Part shown: positions 36,363 to 44,998 of the stretch, in pieces
How the letters are laid out: each line of letters begins with the position of its first letter
Numbering within the stretch: position 1 is the first letter of the stretch
Source: Idiomarina fontislapidosi
GTDB lineage: Bacteria; Pseudomonadota; Gammaproteobacteria; Enterobacterales; Alteromonadaceae
Assembly (NCBI RefSeq): GCF_003226255.1
Contig: NZ_QJST01000005.1
Coordinates: forward strand, 101,902 to 165,901
Direction: 5' to 3'
DNA length: 64,000 nucleotides
The notes under the pieces: generated by a model
The model's database searches: none
What the model was told of the DNA's origin: nothing
What the model saw: the letters and a program-made list of their open reading frames with translations, nothing else
Made by a program: the position numbers and the translations under genes

Positions 36363-37529
36363 TCAATCTAAACCAAACAAATCTCGGGTATAGACTTTAT
36401 CTCGGCAGTCCTCAAGCGCCGGTTCGCGGCGATTCGAGACAATCAGATCACAGGTTGCTTTAAATCGTTCAAAGTCTTTTTCAACGTGGGCATTCAAAAA
36501 CTTGTCACCTTTAAACTCAGGTTCGTAGATTGTGAGCTGAGTGCCTTTTGCGAGTAAACGCTCGATGACGCCCTGAATTGCAGAGGCACGGAAGTTATCC
36601 GACCCCGATTTCATCACTAAGCGATAAATACCAACGTGTTGCGGCTTGCGTGAGAGAATATCGCTCGCAATAAAATCTTTTCGGGTATCATTAGCATCAA
36701 CAATCGCTTTAATCATTGTCTGCGGCACATCATCATAGTTGGCCAATAACTGCTTGGTATCTTTCGGCAGACAATAACCACCATAGCCAAACGATGGATT
36801 GTTGTAATGACTCCCAATACGCGGATCCAAACAAATGCCATCAACAATCTGACGAGTATCCAAACCATGTGTCGAGGCATACGTATCGAGCTCGTTAAAA
36901 TACGCAACACGCATGGCTAAATAAGTGTTGGCAAATAGTTTAATCGCCTCGGCTTCGGTCGAGTCGGTTAATAAACAAGGCACATCGCTTATTAACGCAG
37001 CCTGCTTCATCAGATTGGCAAACAGTTCACCGTTGCTACCCCGGTCGCCAACCACAATTCGCGAGGGGTACAAATTATCATGCAAGGCTTGGCCTTCACG
37101 CAAAAATTCGGGCGAGAAAATAATGTGCTTATCGCCGAGTTGTTCGCAAAGCGACTGGGTATAACCCACAGGGATAGTCGACTTAATCACGATCAGTGCG
37201 TCCTGATTAACCCCACGGACTTGTGCAATCGCTTGCTCAACAGTCTTTGTATTAAAATAATTGGTGTCGGGATCATAATCGGTCGGCGTCGCGATAATCA
37301 CTAATTCCGCTTCGGCATAACCTGCTTGCGGATTCGTCGTGGCTGTTAAGTTCAGCTCATTTTGCGCACGAAAGTCATCAATATCGCGGTCTTTAATAGG
37401 TGAGCGCCCTTGGTTAATATCGTCTACTTTGCTCTGAACAATATCAACCGCAGTCACTTGATGGTGTTTGGCTAAAAGGACCGCATTAGAAAAACCCACA
37501 TACCCCGTTCCGGCAACTGCTATCTTCAT
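36363..37529 (-). CDS. ugd: UDP-glucose 6-dehydrogenase
   Basis: Cytoplasmic enzyme of 388 residues that oxidises UDP-glucose to UDP-glucuronate with two NAD. The N-terminal Rossmann motif is AGTGYVGFSN (6-15), the catalytic cysteine is C253 in FGYGGYCLPKD, and the EFLREGQA and LFANTYLAMRVA segments are conserved. Length fits the short bacterial Ugd type seen in capsule loci. It lies 9 bases downstream of the WecA-like gene and 24 bases upstream of galE. Glucuronate gives the polysaccharide acidic residues in addition to any sulfate groups. Confidence 0.96.
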   Translation of the reverse strand: MKIAVAGTGYVGFSNAVLLAKHHQVTAVDIVQSKVDDINQGRSPIKDRDIDDFRAQNELNLTATTNPQAGYAEAELVIIATPTDYDPDTNYFNTKTVEQAIAQVRGVNQDALIVIKSTIPVGYTQSLCEQLGDKHIIFSPEFLREGQALHDNLYPSRIVVGDRGSNGELFANLMKQAALISDVPCLLTDSTEAEAIKLFANTYLAMRVAYFNELDTYASTHGLDTRQIVDGICLDPRIGSHYNNPSFGYGGYCLPKDTKQLLANYDDVPQTMIKAIVDANDTRKDFIASDILSRKPQHVGIYRLVMKSGSDNFRASAIQGVIERLLAKGTQLTIYEPEFKGDKFLNAHVEKDFERFKATCDLIVSNRREPALEDCRDKVYTRDLFGLD

Positions 37530-37538
37530 CAGTATCCT

Positions 37539-38606
37539 TTATTCCTGTTGTAATTTTGTTTGTTTAGTCATTTTATCTTTTAAAAACTTCGTCAAATAAA
37601 CAAAGCCCCCGCCAATTGCGGCAAACACCAGCAAACGAGTAGGCTCCGAAACCGACAATAATTGCATGAAAATGCCGACGCCTGCAATCAAGCTGCCGAT
37701 AATCAGCAGTGAGGTCAACGTGACCCGTTTAGAATAGCCTGCTTTTTCGTAAAGATGGTGAATGTGTTGGCGATCGGCTCGGAATGGGTTACGTCGCTGC
37801 TTTAAGCGTCGTGCTACGACCGTTTGCAGATCCCAAAACGGAACCGCAACAAAAAACAGTGCCGTAATCGGCTCCATGACTTGGGGGAGTGGCCCCGCGG
37901 GCTGGGAGCCCATAATGAACAGCCAAGATATCGTAAAGCCGAGTAGCATGGAGCCTGCGTCGCCCATAAATACTTTACAGCTGTGTCCCTCGGGTTTCAT
38001 GTTGGCGTACAAATAAGGAATTAACGCAGCAAAAATTATCGCGCTGACAAAAAACAGAATACTGTTACCCACAGATAAACACAGCACGGCAAATGCCGCT
38101 ACAGCCACCAGTACTAATGAACCCAGCAGTCCATCAATACCATCGACCATGTTAAACGCGTTCATCACACCCACCACGGCAAATACAGTGAACCCGCCGG
38201 CCAGCGGTCCTAATAGGATCTCTCCATTGCCCAACAAGTTACCCAATGAATCAATGCGTGCATCACCAGAGATAACAATCAGCGTGGCTGCGAGCACCTG
38301 CCCGAGTAAACGCATCCGAATACTAATATCGTAGCGATCATCCACTATGCCCACGGCAACCACTAAACTGGCGGCAAGAATAAAAAAGCGGAAGGTCGCT
38401 TGTTCGGGCGCCCACACCCCAAAGGCAAATAACAAGCCTAAAAAGATCGCGAGACCACCAACAAGTGGCGTTTTATCGGTATGAAGTTTGCGCTCATTGG
38501 GGTGATCAACCAGCCCCCAAGTGCGAGCGCGATGTCTGAAATGCTTAATGGCAAGTGCCGTTACGATGAAACAAACAGGCAACGAGAGCCAATGCTCAAT
38601 GCTCAT
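37539..38606 (-). CDS. wecA: WecA-like undecaprenyl-phosphate sugar-1-phosphate transferase
   Basis: Inner-membrane protein of 355 residues with about 11 helices, of the MraY/WecA family. It would start a lipid-linked glycan by moving a sugar phosphate (GlcNAc-1-P in classical WecA) onto undecaprenyl phosphate. Family motifs are TPLVGGLAIF near the N-terminus, NAFNMVDGIDGL in the middle (with the catalytic aspartates) and KVFMGDAGSMLLG, then an HIHHL-type histidine segment (RADRQHIHHLY). It is the first gene of a six-gene operon with ugd, galE, pgi, cysC and cysQ. The donor sugar is inferred. Confidence 0.88.
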   Translation of the reverse strand: MSIEHWLSLPVCFIVTALAIKHFRHRARTWGLVDHPNERKLHTDKTPLVGGLAIFLGLLFAFGVWAPEQATFRFFILAASLVVAVGIVDDRYDISIRMRLLGQVLAATLIVISGDARIDSLGNLLGNGEILLGPLAGGFTVFAVVGVMNAFNMVDGIDGLLGSLVLVAVAAFAVLCLSVGNSILFFVSAIIFAALIPYLYANMKPEGHSCKVFMGDAGSMLLGFTISWLFIMGSQPAGPLPQVMEPITALFFVAVPFWDLQTVVARRLKQRRNPFRADRQHIHHLYEKAGYSKRVTLTSLLIIGSLIAGVGIFMQLLSVSEPTRLLVFAAIGGGFVYLTKFLKDKMTKQTKLQQE

Positions 38607-38925
38607 TCAAAATCCTTGCTAAAACTGACCGATGTGTAACAGAACGGGTGCAACTCAAGTCATTGTTAATTTTTGTTTGTTGCGTTATCACCTCAAGGTG
38701 CTCAAACGCAAAGCTACACACGGAAAATGTTACTCAATTATAGCGGATATTCCATTAAAGTCGCTGCAATGAATGTGTAAAAATTACTATTGCATCACAA
38801 GCCAACCGCTAAATGGCTTATTTGCTCTAAAGACTATGTACGTAATGGAGTATGGTAACACTATGCACCAATCATAAGTATCATTCAATAACCTTTTATT
38901 ATGATCATTATCTTATACATCTTTA
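38607..38925 (-). promoter_or_regulatory. Promoter region of the WecA-like operon
   Basis: A 319-base AT-rich gap without an ORF. On the minus strand a perfect TATAAT occurs at 38742-38737, about 131 bases before the operon's first start codon, but its -35 is poor. A long leader follows. No JUMPstart/ops sequence was seen. The right part contains the end of the KpsC-like gene without an obvious terminator. Confidence 0.4.
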
Positions 38926-40920
38926 CTAAAATCGCTTAATTCTCAGTAATATACGCTTCAATTTTATCTGTAGAGACGCCCAATGACTCGCATCTTGCGC
39001 CCAAATACGCTCCTCCGCAATCTCATCCAACGCTTGCTCGACTTCACATATCGCGCCACTCTTGCGGCTTAAATAACGAGGGTAACGAATGAGCGTCGCC
39101 GCAATCAGCTCGACCAGGGTGCGTTTTTGAGTGCGTCTTTGCGGCGGATAAATATCTGATGTAAGCCCCCAACCTGCATAAAATGGTTGTCCGTAGCACG
39201 TTACCGGAATATCTCGCAACAAGGCCTCAAACCCAGTTAACGAGGTCATGGTATGCACCTCATCCACCTTACTCAACAACGTCGCCATATTGTCAGTCAA
39301 AATAACTGCGTCACACAGCGTATAAAGTCGTTGTCGCGCTCGGTCGGCTTTTCGCAAACCGGCTACAACGTCGGGGTGCGGCTTGTAAACCAAATACGCT
39401 GAAGGATTGCGAGCCCTAACCGCCTCAAGCAGCTCAATATTGGCTTTTAAATGCGGTGAACCAAATTGAATCGACGCATCCGACTCAACCTGACCGGGCA
39501 CTAAAATCACTCGGTTTGATAATTTCGGACGCTGCCACGTGTCATCACCCACATTGTATTTGCTCACTTGTTCTTGCACCAAACGGTGCTGTAACGCTTG
39601 GGCGCGAGCCAGCTCGCTCTCGCTAAAGGTTGTATGCTCAAGGATATGTTCTAACCGCGAAGGCCGCGTCGCATCGTAATACATACCCAGGTCATCAATC
39701 ACCCATGATTTAGGCGCCGTTAAGTCAGCCCCCAGCCCCACCGAGCGTATAAAACCATCCTCAACCGAAATACGCGCTACCTGTGCCTTACGTCCCCAGC
39801 CCACATAAGGCGTATTCTCGGGAGGCTCAGCATGACGCGGCAAAAAAGTTAAGTCCGTGCCATCTAAATACTGTTCAATATACGGCTTTTTCCAACGCGG
39901 AAAGCGTTCTGCGAGCAGCTGGGTGGGAAAAGCACAACGATAATCTCGTTGCCGCGCTATCCATTCAATTAACGACTCCACTTCACACGCCTGTTGAAGC
40001 TCTGGATGCCAATAACGGGCATACCCAACCAATGCCGCATGTACCAGTTGCGCGAGAGAGACAGCACAGCGCGACGCAGGTGTATCAAGGTAATCTTGGG
40101 TGAGCCCCCAGCCCGCATAAAACGGCATACCAAAGGTATACACCGGTTTACCCCATAGCAGCCCCTCAAACCCCATCTGCGATGTCACACAAAACACCGC
40201 ATCAGCGCGCTCTAACAAATCGGGCGGATGTATCGAGCGCCCTTCTAATATAATCTGCGGATCACTTTTAAGAACGCTCGGATCAAAATGACCTTGTTTG
40301 GTACCCGATATCACATCAGGATGCGTTTTAATCACAACGTTGTGATCGGGATAGCGGGCTTTGGCGTCTTGAAGCATCACATTAAACCGTTCGGCATCTG
40401 CGCCGCCACGAGTAATCGATGCATCGCCGTAAGTTTGGTCAACGACCAATACAAAGGGAGCCGAGTAGTCAACACGCAGTGATCGACAATGGTTATATTT
40501 AGACACCCGTGCCGTTCGCCATTGCTCAATTAATGCCTCGGCTCGAGCCGTCTGCTTTGAGGTCAACGCTTGAGGAATCAAGGCAAACAAATCAGAGCCT
40601 GAGTTGGGGTCATAGTACATACCCCTGTGATCCACTACGAGCCCAAGCGGTGGTGATTCAAAGCCAAGCTTCACCGAACGTAAGAATGCATCCTCAAGCC
40701 GCACTAATGGCAAGCCGGTTTTAACCGCTAACTTCTGAGCCTTCGCGGCAGAGGGTTTATAGCCCCACGCCAACACGCCCTCAGCAGGGCAAGTCACTCC
40801 TCGCGACCACCGCGGAGCGGCGTAATTAATTGTCGCGCCTAGCAGCTCGGCGAGGTGGGGCATATTTTTAAGGACACGCGAAGTTGTGTAATATGTCGGC
40901 GACGACTGAGGAGATTCCAA
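38926..40920 (-). CDS. kpsC: KpsC-like capsular beta-Kdo transferase
   Basis: Cytoplasmic, membrane-associated protein of 664 residues built from two related halves, as in KpsC, which alternates beta-2,4 and beta-2,7 Kdo linkages to make the phosphatidylglycerol-linked anchor of ABC-dependent capsules. The halves carry parallel motifs: GLPLVRLEDAFLRSVKLG with VVDHRGMYYDP in the first, ISVEDGFIRSVGLGAD with VIDDLGMYYDA in the second, plus paired YKPHPDV/KTHPDV and QPFYAGWGLT/MPFYAGWGLT. It is monocistronic on the minus strand and diverges from a glycosyltransferase gene. Its partner KpsS and the export genes are not in the window. Confidence 0.9.
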   Translation of the reverse strand: MESPQSSPTYYTTSRVLKNMPHLAELLGATINYAAPRWSRGVTCPAEGVLAWGYKPSAAKAQKLAVKTGLPLVRLEDAFLRSVKLGFESPPLGLVVDHRGMYYDPNSGSDLFALIPQALTSKQTARAEALIEQWRTARVSKYNHCRSLRVDYSAPFVLVVDQTYGDASITRGGADAERFNVMLQDAKARYPDHNVVIKTHPDVISGTKQGHFDPSVLKSDPQIILEGRSIHPPDLLERADAVFCVTSQMGFEGLLWGKPVYTFGMPFYAGWGLTQDYLDTPASRCAVSLAQLVHAALVGYARYWHPELQQACEVESLIEWIARQRDYRCAFPTQLLAERFPRWKKPYIEQYLDGTDLTFLPRHAEPPENTPYVGWGRKAQVARISVEDGFIRSVGLGADLTAPKSWVIDDLGMYYDATRPSRLEHILEHTTFSESELARAQALQHRLVQEQVSKYNVGDDTWQRPKLSNRVILVPGQVESDASIQFGSPHLKANIELLEAVRARNPSAYLVYKPHPDVVAGLRKADRARQRLYTLCDAVILTDNMATLLSKVDEVHTMTSLTGFEALLRDIPVTCYGQPFYAGWGLTSDIYPPQRRTQKRTLVELIAATLIRYPRYLSRKSGAICEVEQALDEIAEERIWAQDASHWASLQIKLKRILLRIKRF

Positions 40921-40987
40921 ACTTTACTTCCCTTTTGTTAGCAAGAACACCAAAATAGCAGATCAATCTAAGTTTGAGGACATTGTT

Positions 40988-42061
40988 TTGCCATCGTCAA
41001 AAAGCGCTCGAACCATTGCTTTTGTTGCAGGCAACAAAGCAAAAGACAAAATGCTACAGGATCCTGCATTCATCTATCGCTGTGAAAACCCAGCGCTCGC
41101 GCTTGAGGCACAAGGCCATGATGTCACCTTGATCCACCTGCATGATCTCGCCCGCAGCGCAAAGCGTTTCGATATTGTTATATTCCACCGCCCACATATT
41201 CGCGACTGGCGAACACGGTGGCACATGCGGCGCGTTATCCGTCGACTAAAAAAGCGACGTAGCTTTTTAATCGCTGATTTTGATGACTTAGTATTTTCAC
41301 CCGAATTTGCGCAATTCAGTCCCGGCTACGTGAACGGTCTAGTGAGCCTCAAGCAAACCCAAAAGAACTTTGCCGCTCACCAAAAAACACTGCATCACTT
41401 TGATGCCTTTACCTTATCCACTCAGCCATTACTCGAGGCGATGCAACAACAGGTTAAAAACGCAAACGCGCATCTGTTGCCAAACTCACCTCATGTATCA
41501 TGGCAACGCCAGCACGCAGAGATAAACGCCGCGCACCCTAACGAGTTTATCATTAAATATCTGCCAGGCACACGCAGTCACGATCGCGACTTTGCGCAAG
41601 TTTACGCACCTTTAGCGATGTTTTTAAACCAACACCCCAATGCCAAGCTCAAGATAACCGGTGTCATCGATGAGCAGCGCATCCGAGAGTGTATAGAGTG
41701 TAACCCAACACAACTGATATTTGAGCCTAAACGCCCATTTAGTGAATATGCACATGTGGTGAATGATGGGCATGTGCACATTGCACCATTAGAACATTCC
41801 GTCTTTAACGACTGTAAGTCGGCACTTAAGGCGATTGAAGCAGGCTTTTATCAACGCCCAATTATTGCCACGCCGATCCCGGATATGTTGCGTTTAGAGC
41901 ACGCAGGCGTGATTCTCGCCAACAGCGACAAAGACTGGTTAAAGGCACTTGAGCGCTGTTTCAAGAGCAAAAACGCATTCGATTATCGCTTCCTCATTAA
42001 TGACATTTATAATGCAGATCAACATGCCCGAGATCTGCTATCTATTGCCCATGCAAGTTAA
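40988..42061 (+). CDS. GT-B fold glycosyltransferase
   Basis: Cytoplasmic glycosyltransferase-like protein of 357 residues. The start is probably TTG at 40988, seven bases after GAGGA; no ATG or GTG gives the full N-terminal strand. The first domain has IAFVAGNKAKDKM and a DFDDLVFSPEF segment. The second contains YLPGTRSHDRDF, typical of GT4-like enzymes that carry this SGT-x-HD motif, then a C-terminal EAGFYQRPIIATPIPDM region. It is the first of three plus-strand genes that overlap or abut, divergent from kpsC by 67 bases. Donor and acceptor unknown. Confidence 0.8.
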   Translation: MPSSKSARTIAFVAGNKAKDKMLQDPAFIYRCENPALALEAQGHDVTLIHLHDLARSAKRFDIVIFHRPHIRDWRTRWHMRRVIRRLKKRRSFLIADFDDLVFSPEFAQFSPGYVNGLVSLKQTQKNFAAHQKTLHHFDAFTLSTQPLLEAMQQQVKNANAHLLPNSPHVSWQRQHAEINAAHPNEFIIKYLPGTRSHDRDFAQVYAPLAMFLNQHPNAKLKITGVIDEQRIRECIECNPTQLIFEPKRPFSEYAHVVNDGHVHIAPLEHSVFNDCKSALKAIEAGFYQRPIIATPIPDMLRLEHAGVILANSDKDWLKALERCFKSKNAFDYRFLINDIYNADQHARDLLSIAHAS

Positions 42062-42998
42062 ACCAATGAAACAGCAACACTGGCTCAAAGCCGCCGCCGA
42101 GGGAGATTATTCCTCGCATGTGCTCGAAGCATTTAAGCACGATTGGCAGAGCAAACAATCGGCGCGCACGTTTTTACGGTACGCCGTGATGTTACGTAAT
42201 CTGGGTCACAGCCTGAATAAAAGCGAAGCGCACCTGCTTTACAAGCTACAAAAACAAGCTTATGTTAAACTTTTATTAAAGGGCTTATCCCGACATCAAA
42301 TTCGCCAACTCAATAACCTGGCTGATGAACTGCAAAATAATACGCATTCGGCACAAGGCGTGCCTGCCCATAGCCGACGGTTCGCCCTTTCGTTACGCGC
42401 ACAACAGACACCGTGGCGCGATACGCTCGAGAGCGAGCTTAATCAGGCGAAATCAGTGGTGGTGGTCGGCAATAGCCCTAATCTGCTCGGTACCGACCAA
42501 GGCGAGTTTATCGACGCGCACGACTTAGTGATTCGTTTTAACCAGTTTTCTCCAACGGATGGCAGCGATATTTCGAAAAGTATCGGTAAAAAATTGGATA
42601 TCTGGGTGATGTCGCCCGGTTTCCGAGGCACTATCCCGGAGCACGCGCGTTTCATACTCATCACGGGACCTAACATGGTTTGGTGGCAGCAGAACTGGCA
42701 ACACCTCATACACACTAACGTGCCGATTATAGGCATTCCATTAGCATCGTGGCAGTTAAGTGTAGAGAAGCTAGCAGCGCCTGCGAGCGCCGGATTTGCG
42801 TGTTTAGATTGGTTGATGAATTATCAAAGAATCGCAAACATCCGCCCAAGTGCGATGGGTTTTGGTTATAATCCAGCCCAGCAGTCTCGCTACCATATTC
42901 AGAATAAAACGCATCAAGCCACTTCAAGGCATAACTGGCGCGCTGAACAAGAAGTCATAAAAACGTGGAAAGACGAATTAAAATTAAATCTACTATAA
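42051..42998 (+). CDS. GT29 (sialyltransferase-fold) family protein
   Basis: Protein of about 315 residues, starting at ATG 42051 or 42066 (neither with a strong ribosome-binding site; the first overlaps the previous gene by 11 bases). The middle contains VVVVGNSPNLLGTDQG followed by IDAHDLVIRFNQF, closely resembling sialyl motif L of GT29 enzymes (VVGNSxxL...D.HDxVIRxN), and a later PASAGFACLDW...MGFGY resembling motif S. GT29 enzymes use CMP-activated sialic acid or, as KpsC-like partners suggest for bacteria, perhaps CMP-Kdo; the donor here is not known. The first 100 residues are helical and not recognised. It lies in an operon with two other transferases. Confidence 0.78.
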   Translation: MQVKPMKQQHWLKAAAEGDYSSHVLEAFKHDWQSKQSARTFLRYAVMLRNLGHSLNKSEAHLLYKLQKQAYVKLLLKGLSRHQIRQLNNLADELQNNTHSAQGVPAHSRRFALSLRAQQTPWRDTLESELNQAKSVVVVGNSPNLLGTDQGEFIDAHDLVIRFNQFSPTDGSDISKSIGKKLDIWVMSPGFRGTIPEHARFILITGPNMVWWQQNWQHLIHTNVPIIGIPLASWQLSVEKLAAPASAGFACLDWLMNYQRIANIRPSAMGFGYNPAQQSRYHIQNKTHQATSRHNWRAEQEVIKTWKDELKLNLL

Positions 42999-44983
42999 AA
43001 TTCGAAGTAAAAAGTAAACGCTGGAAGTTAAAACTGACTTCTGGTGTTGCTAAGCTCGTTGCAATTGCACCACAAAAGCTCGGCTGGCAGCGCGTCACAG
43101 TGTCTGCTAAAACACCTGAAGCATTAAAAAAGCTGCAAGGCGAAATAAGCTTTTACCTTCGCCAAAATGACAATATTGCCAGCGTCGCCCTGATTAAAGA
43201 ATCACCTCGTAAATTAGCGCTGGTCTTTTATCGCCATAATCCACTCAGCCATTTAATTTTAGAGTGGCAAGACGAAAGCCCCGGGCTCAGTAACCAAAAA
43301 GCACTCTTTGCGATAAAACATCGTGCGATAACAGCCACTAAAGCATGGTTCTTTATGTTGCAATCGGTGGCCAAAAGAAAGTCCAACACGGGTGAAAAGC
43401 ATTCGCAAATTTATCGCATAACGCGCGCACGTCAAAAGCGGCAAGGAACAAGTCACGCACTTAAAAAGTTAGTGCAGGAATATCAACCGCTACTCACCCA
43501 TCAATTAATTACGTGCGAGCCTTATCAACATTGGCGGTTATATACCGAGCCGAAACTGGCAATAGACCAACCGCAATCTAATCAAGTGCGAGTCAATTCA
43601 TTTGCACACCTTGATGATATCTGCGAGTCGGATTGGTACACACCGCTCGGTGATGAGGTGACCAACGCTCGGCAATTTAATCGCGCATTCAACGAAACCG
43701 TAACAATTCACCCGCAGGCGGCTGTGATCTACTGGGATCACGACTACCTTGCCGACGGGCGCCGCGTCCAACCACAGTTTAAGCCAAGCTGGGATGCAGA
43801 CTATTTTATGAGTTACGACTATATTGACTTGGCATTTGCGGTAAAAGGCTCAGTAATTAAGCAGCTTATTCGTCATAACGAAGCGCTAAAACGTCGACCG
43901 CACCTACTACTGTTAAACTTATTAGTGGGCGGTCACATTCGTTCATCGTCGCAAACCATTGTAAATATAAGCGCGGTATTACAGCACCTGCCAGCGACCC
44001 AGAGTATTTGGTTAAACGCCACACAAACACAAGCACGACAGGCACTTGTTAAGCAATGGTACCAACAGCAAGGGTTAGGAGACGTGACGGTAGAATCAGG
44101 CTACTCGGTTGGCGTGACTAAAGCGTCATTTAAGCTCATCAAGCAGCCTAAGATCAGTATTATTATTCCCACCCGCGATGCACTCGCAGTCACACGAACC
44201 TGCGTAGAGAGCGTATTAAACAAGACCAACTACACTAATTTCGAAGTCATCATTGTCGATAACCAAAGTCGCGAAGCCGACACATTGGCTTGGTTTGACG
44301 AAATAACCAAAGATGAAAGAGTAAGAGTCTTAGCCTATAACGCGCCTTTTAATTATTCGGCGATTAATAATTTTGCCGTTGCGCACGCCAGTGGCGATTG
44401 GGTCTGCCTTCTTAATAACGATACCGAGGTAATAAACACCGGTTGGCTTACCGAAATGGCACAATATGCGCTACGGGAAGATGTCGGATGCGTAGGCGCA
44501 AAGCTCTACTATCATGACAATACCATTCAGCATGCCGGGGTGGTGATGGGATTGTGGGGCCTTGCTGGTCACTCACATAAGTTTTTCTTACGTCATGCGC
44601 CCGGATATATGAATCGCTTAGTGGCGGTGCAAAAATACAGCGCCGTAACAGCGGCATGTTTACTCGTTAATAAAAAAATATATCAACGCGTAAACGGACT
44701 CAACGAACAAGACCTTACAGTGGCGTTTAACGATGTCGATTTTTGCTTAAAAGTACAAGCATTAGGGTACATCAACATCTGGACACCTTACGCCGAACTG
44801 TACCATTACGAATCAAAATCGCGTGGTAAAGATGACACGCCCGAAAAACAGGCGCGCGAGGCACGCGAAATAGAGTACATGCGAACAACGTGGTCAGCCG
44901 AAATTAAAAACGACCCGTGCTACAACGTTAACCTCACTCGCGATAACGAGGACTTTAATATTAGGTTGTCGTTCGACAAGTAA
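42965..44983 (+). CDS. GT2 family glycosyltransferase
   Basis: Large glycosyltransferase of 672 residues. The likely GTG start at 42965 overlaps the previous gene by 34 bases and its ribosome-binding site is weak, so the N-terminus is uncertain. The first 390 residues are basic and not assigned, with a YWDHDYL...KPSWDADYFMSYDY segment that looks like a second degenerate GT-A part. The GT2 domain starts near residue 395 (KISIIIPTRDAL), with IIVDNQS, the metal-binding LNNDTEV, and FNDVDFCLKVQALGY. It resembles rhamnosyl- and other polysaccharide transferases of the 'GT2 with N-terminal extension' type. It is convergent with the SLC13 gene, only 15 bases away, without a terminator. Confidence 0.86.
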   Translation: MERRIKIKSTIKFEVKSKRWKLKLTSGVAKLVAIAPQKLGWQRVTVSAKTPEALKKLQGEISFYLRQNDNIASVALIKESPRKLALVFYRHNPLSHLILEWQDESPGLSNQKALFAIKHRAITATKAWFFMLQSVAKRKSNTGEKHSQIYRITRARQKRQGTSHALKKLVQEYQPLLTHQLITCEPYQHWRLYTEPKLAIDQPQSNQVRVNSFAHLDDICESDWYTPLGDEVTNARQFNRAFNETVTIHPQAAVIYWDHDYLADGRRVQPQFKPSWDADYFMSYDYIDLAFAVKGSVIKQLIRHNEALKRRPHLLLLNLLVGGHIRSSSQTIVNISAVLQHLPATQSIWLNATQTQARQALVKQWYQQQGLGDVTVESGYSVGVTKASFKLIKQPKISIIIPTRDALAVTRTCVESVLNKTNYTNFEVIIVDNQSREADTLAWFDEITKDERVRVLAYNAPFNYSAINNFAVAHASGDWVCLLNNDTEVINTGWLTEMAQYALREDVGCVGAKLYYHDNTIQHAGVVMGLWGLAGHSHKFFLRHAPGYMNRLVAVQKYSAVTAACLLVNKKIYQRVNGLNEQDLTVAFNDVDFCLKVQALGYINIWTPYAELYHYESKSRGKDDTPEKQAREAREIEYMRTTWSAEIKNDPCYNVNLTRDNEDFNIRLSFDK

Positions 44984-44998
44984 CTCGCCAGCGCGCCC

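Noticed and set aside
38607..38925. JUMPstart/ops element for RfaH in the capsule promoter
   Set aside because: No GGCGGTAGC-like sequence seen on either strand here or before rfbD.
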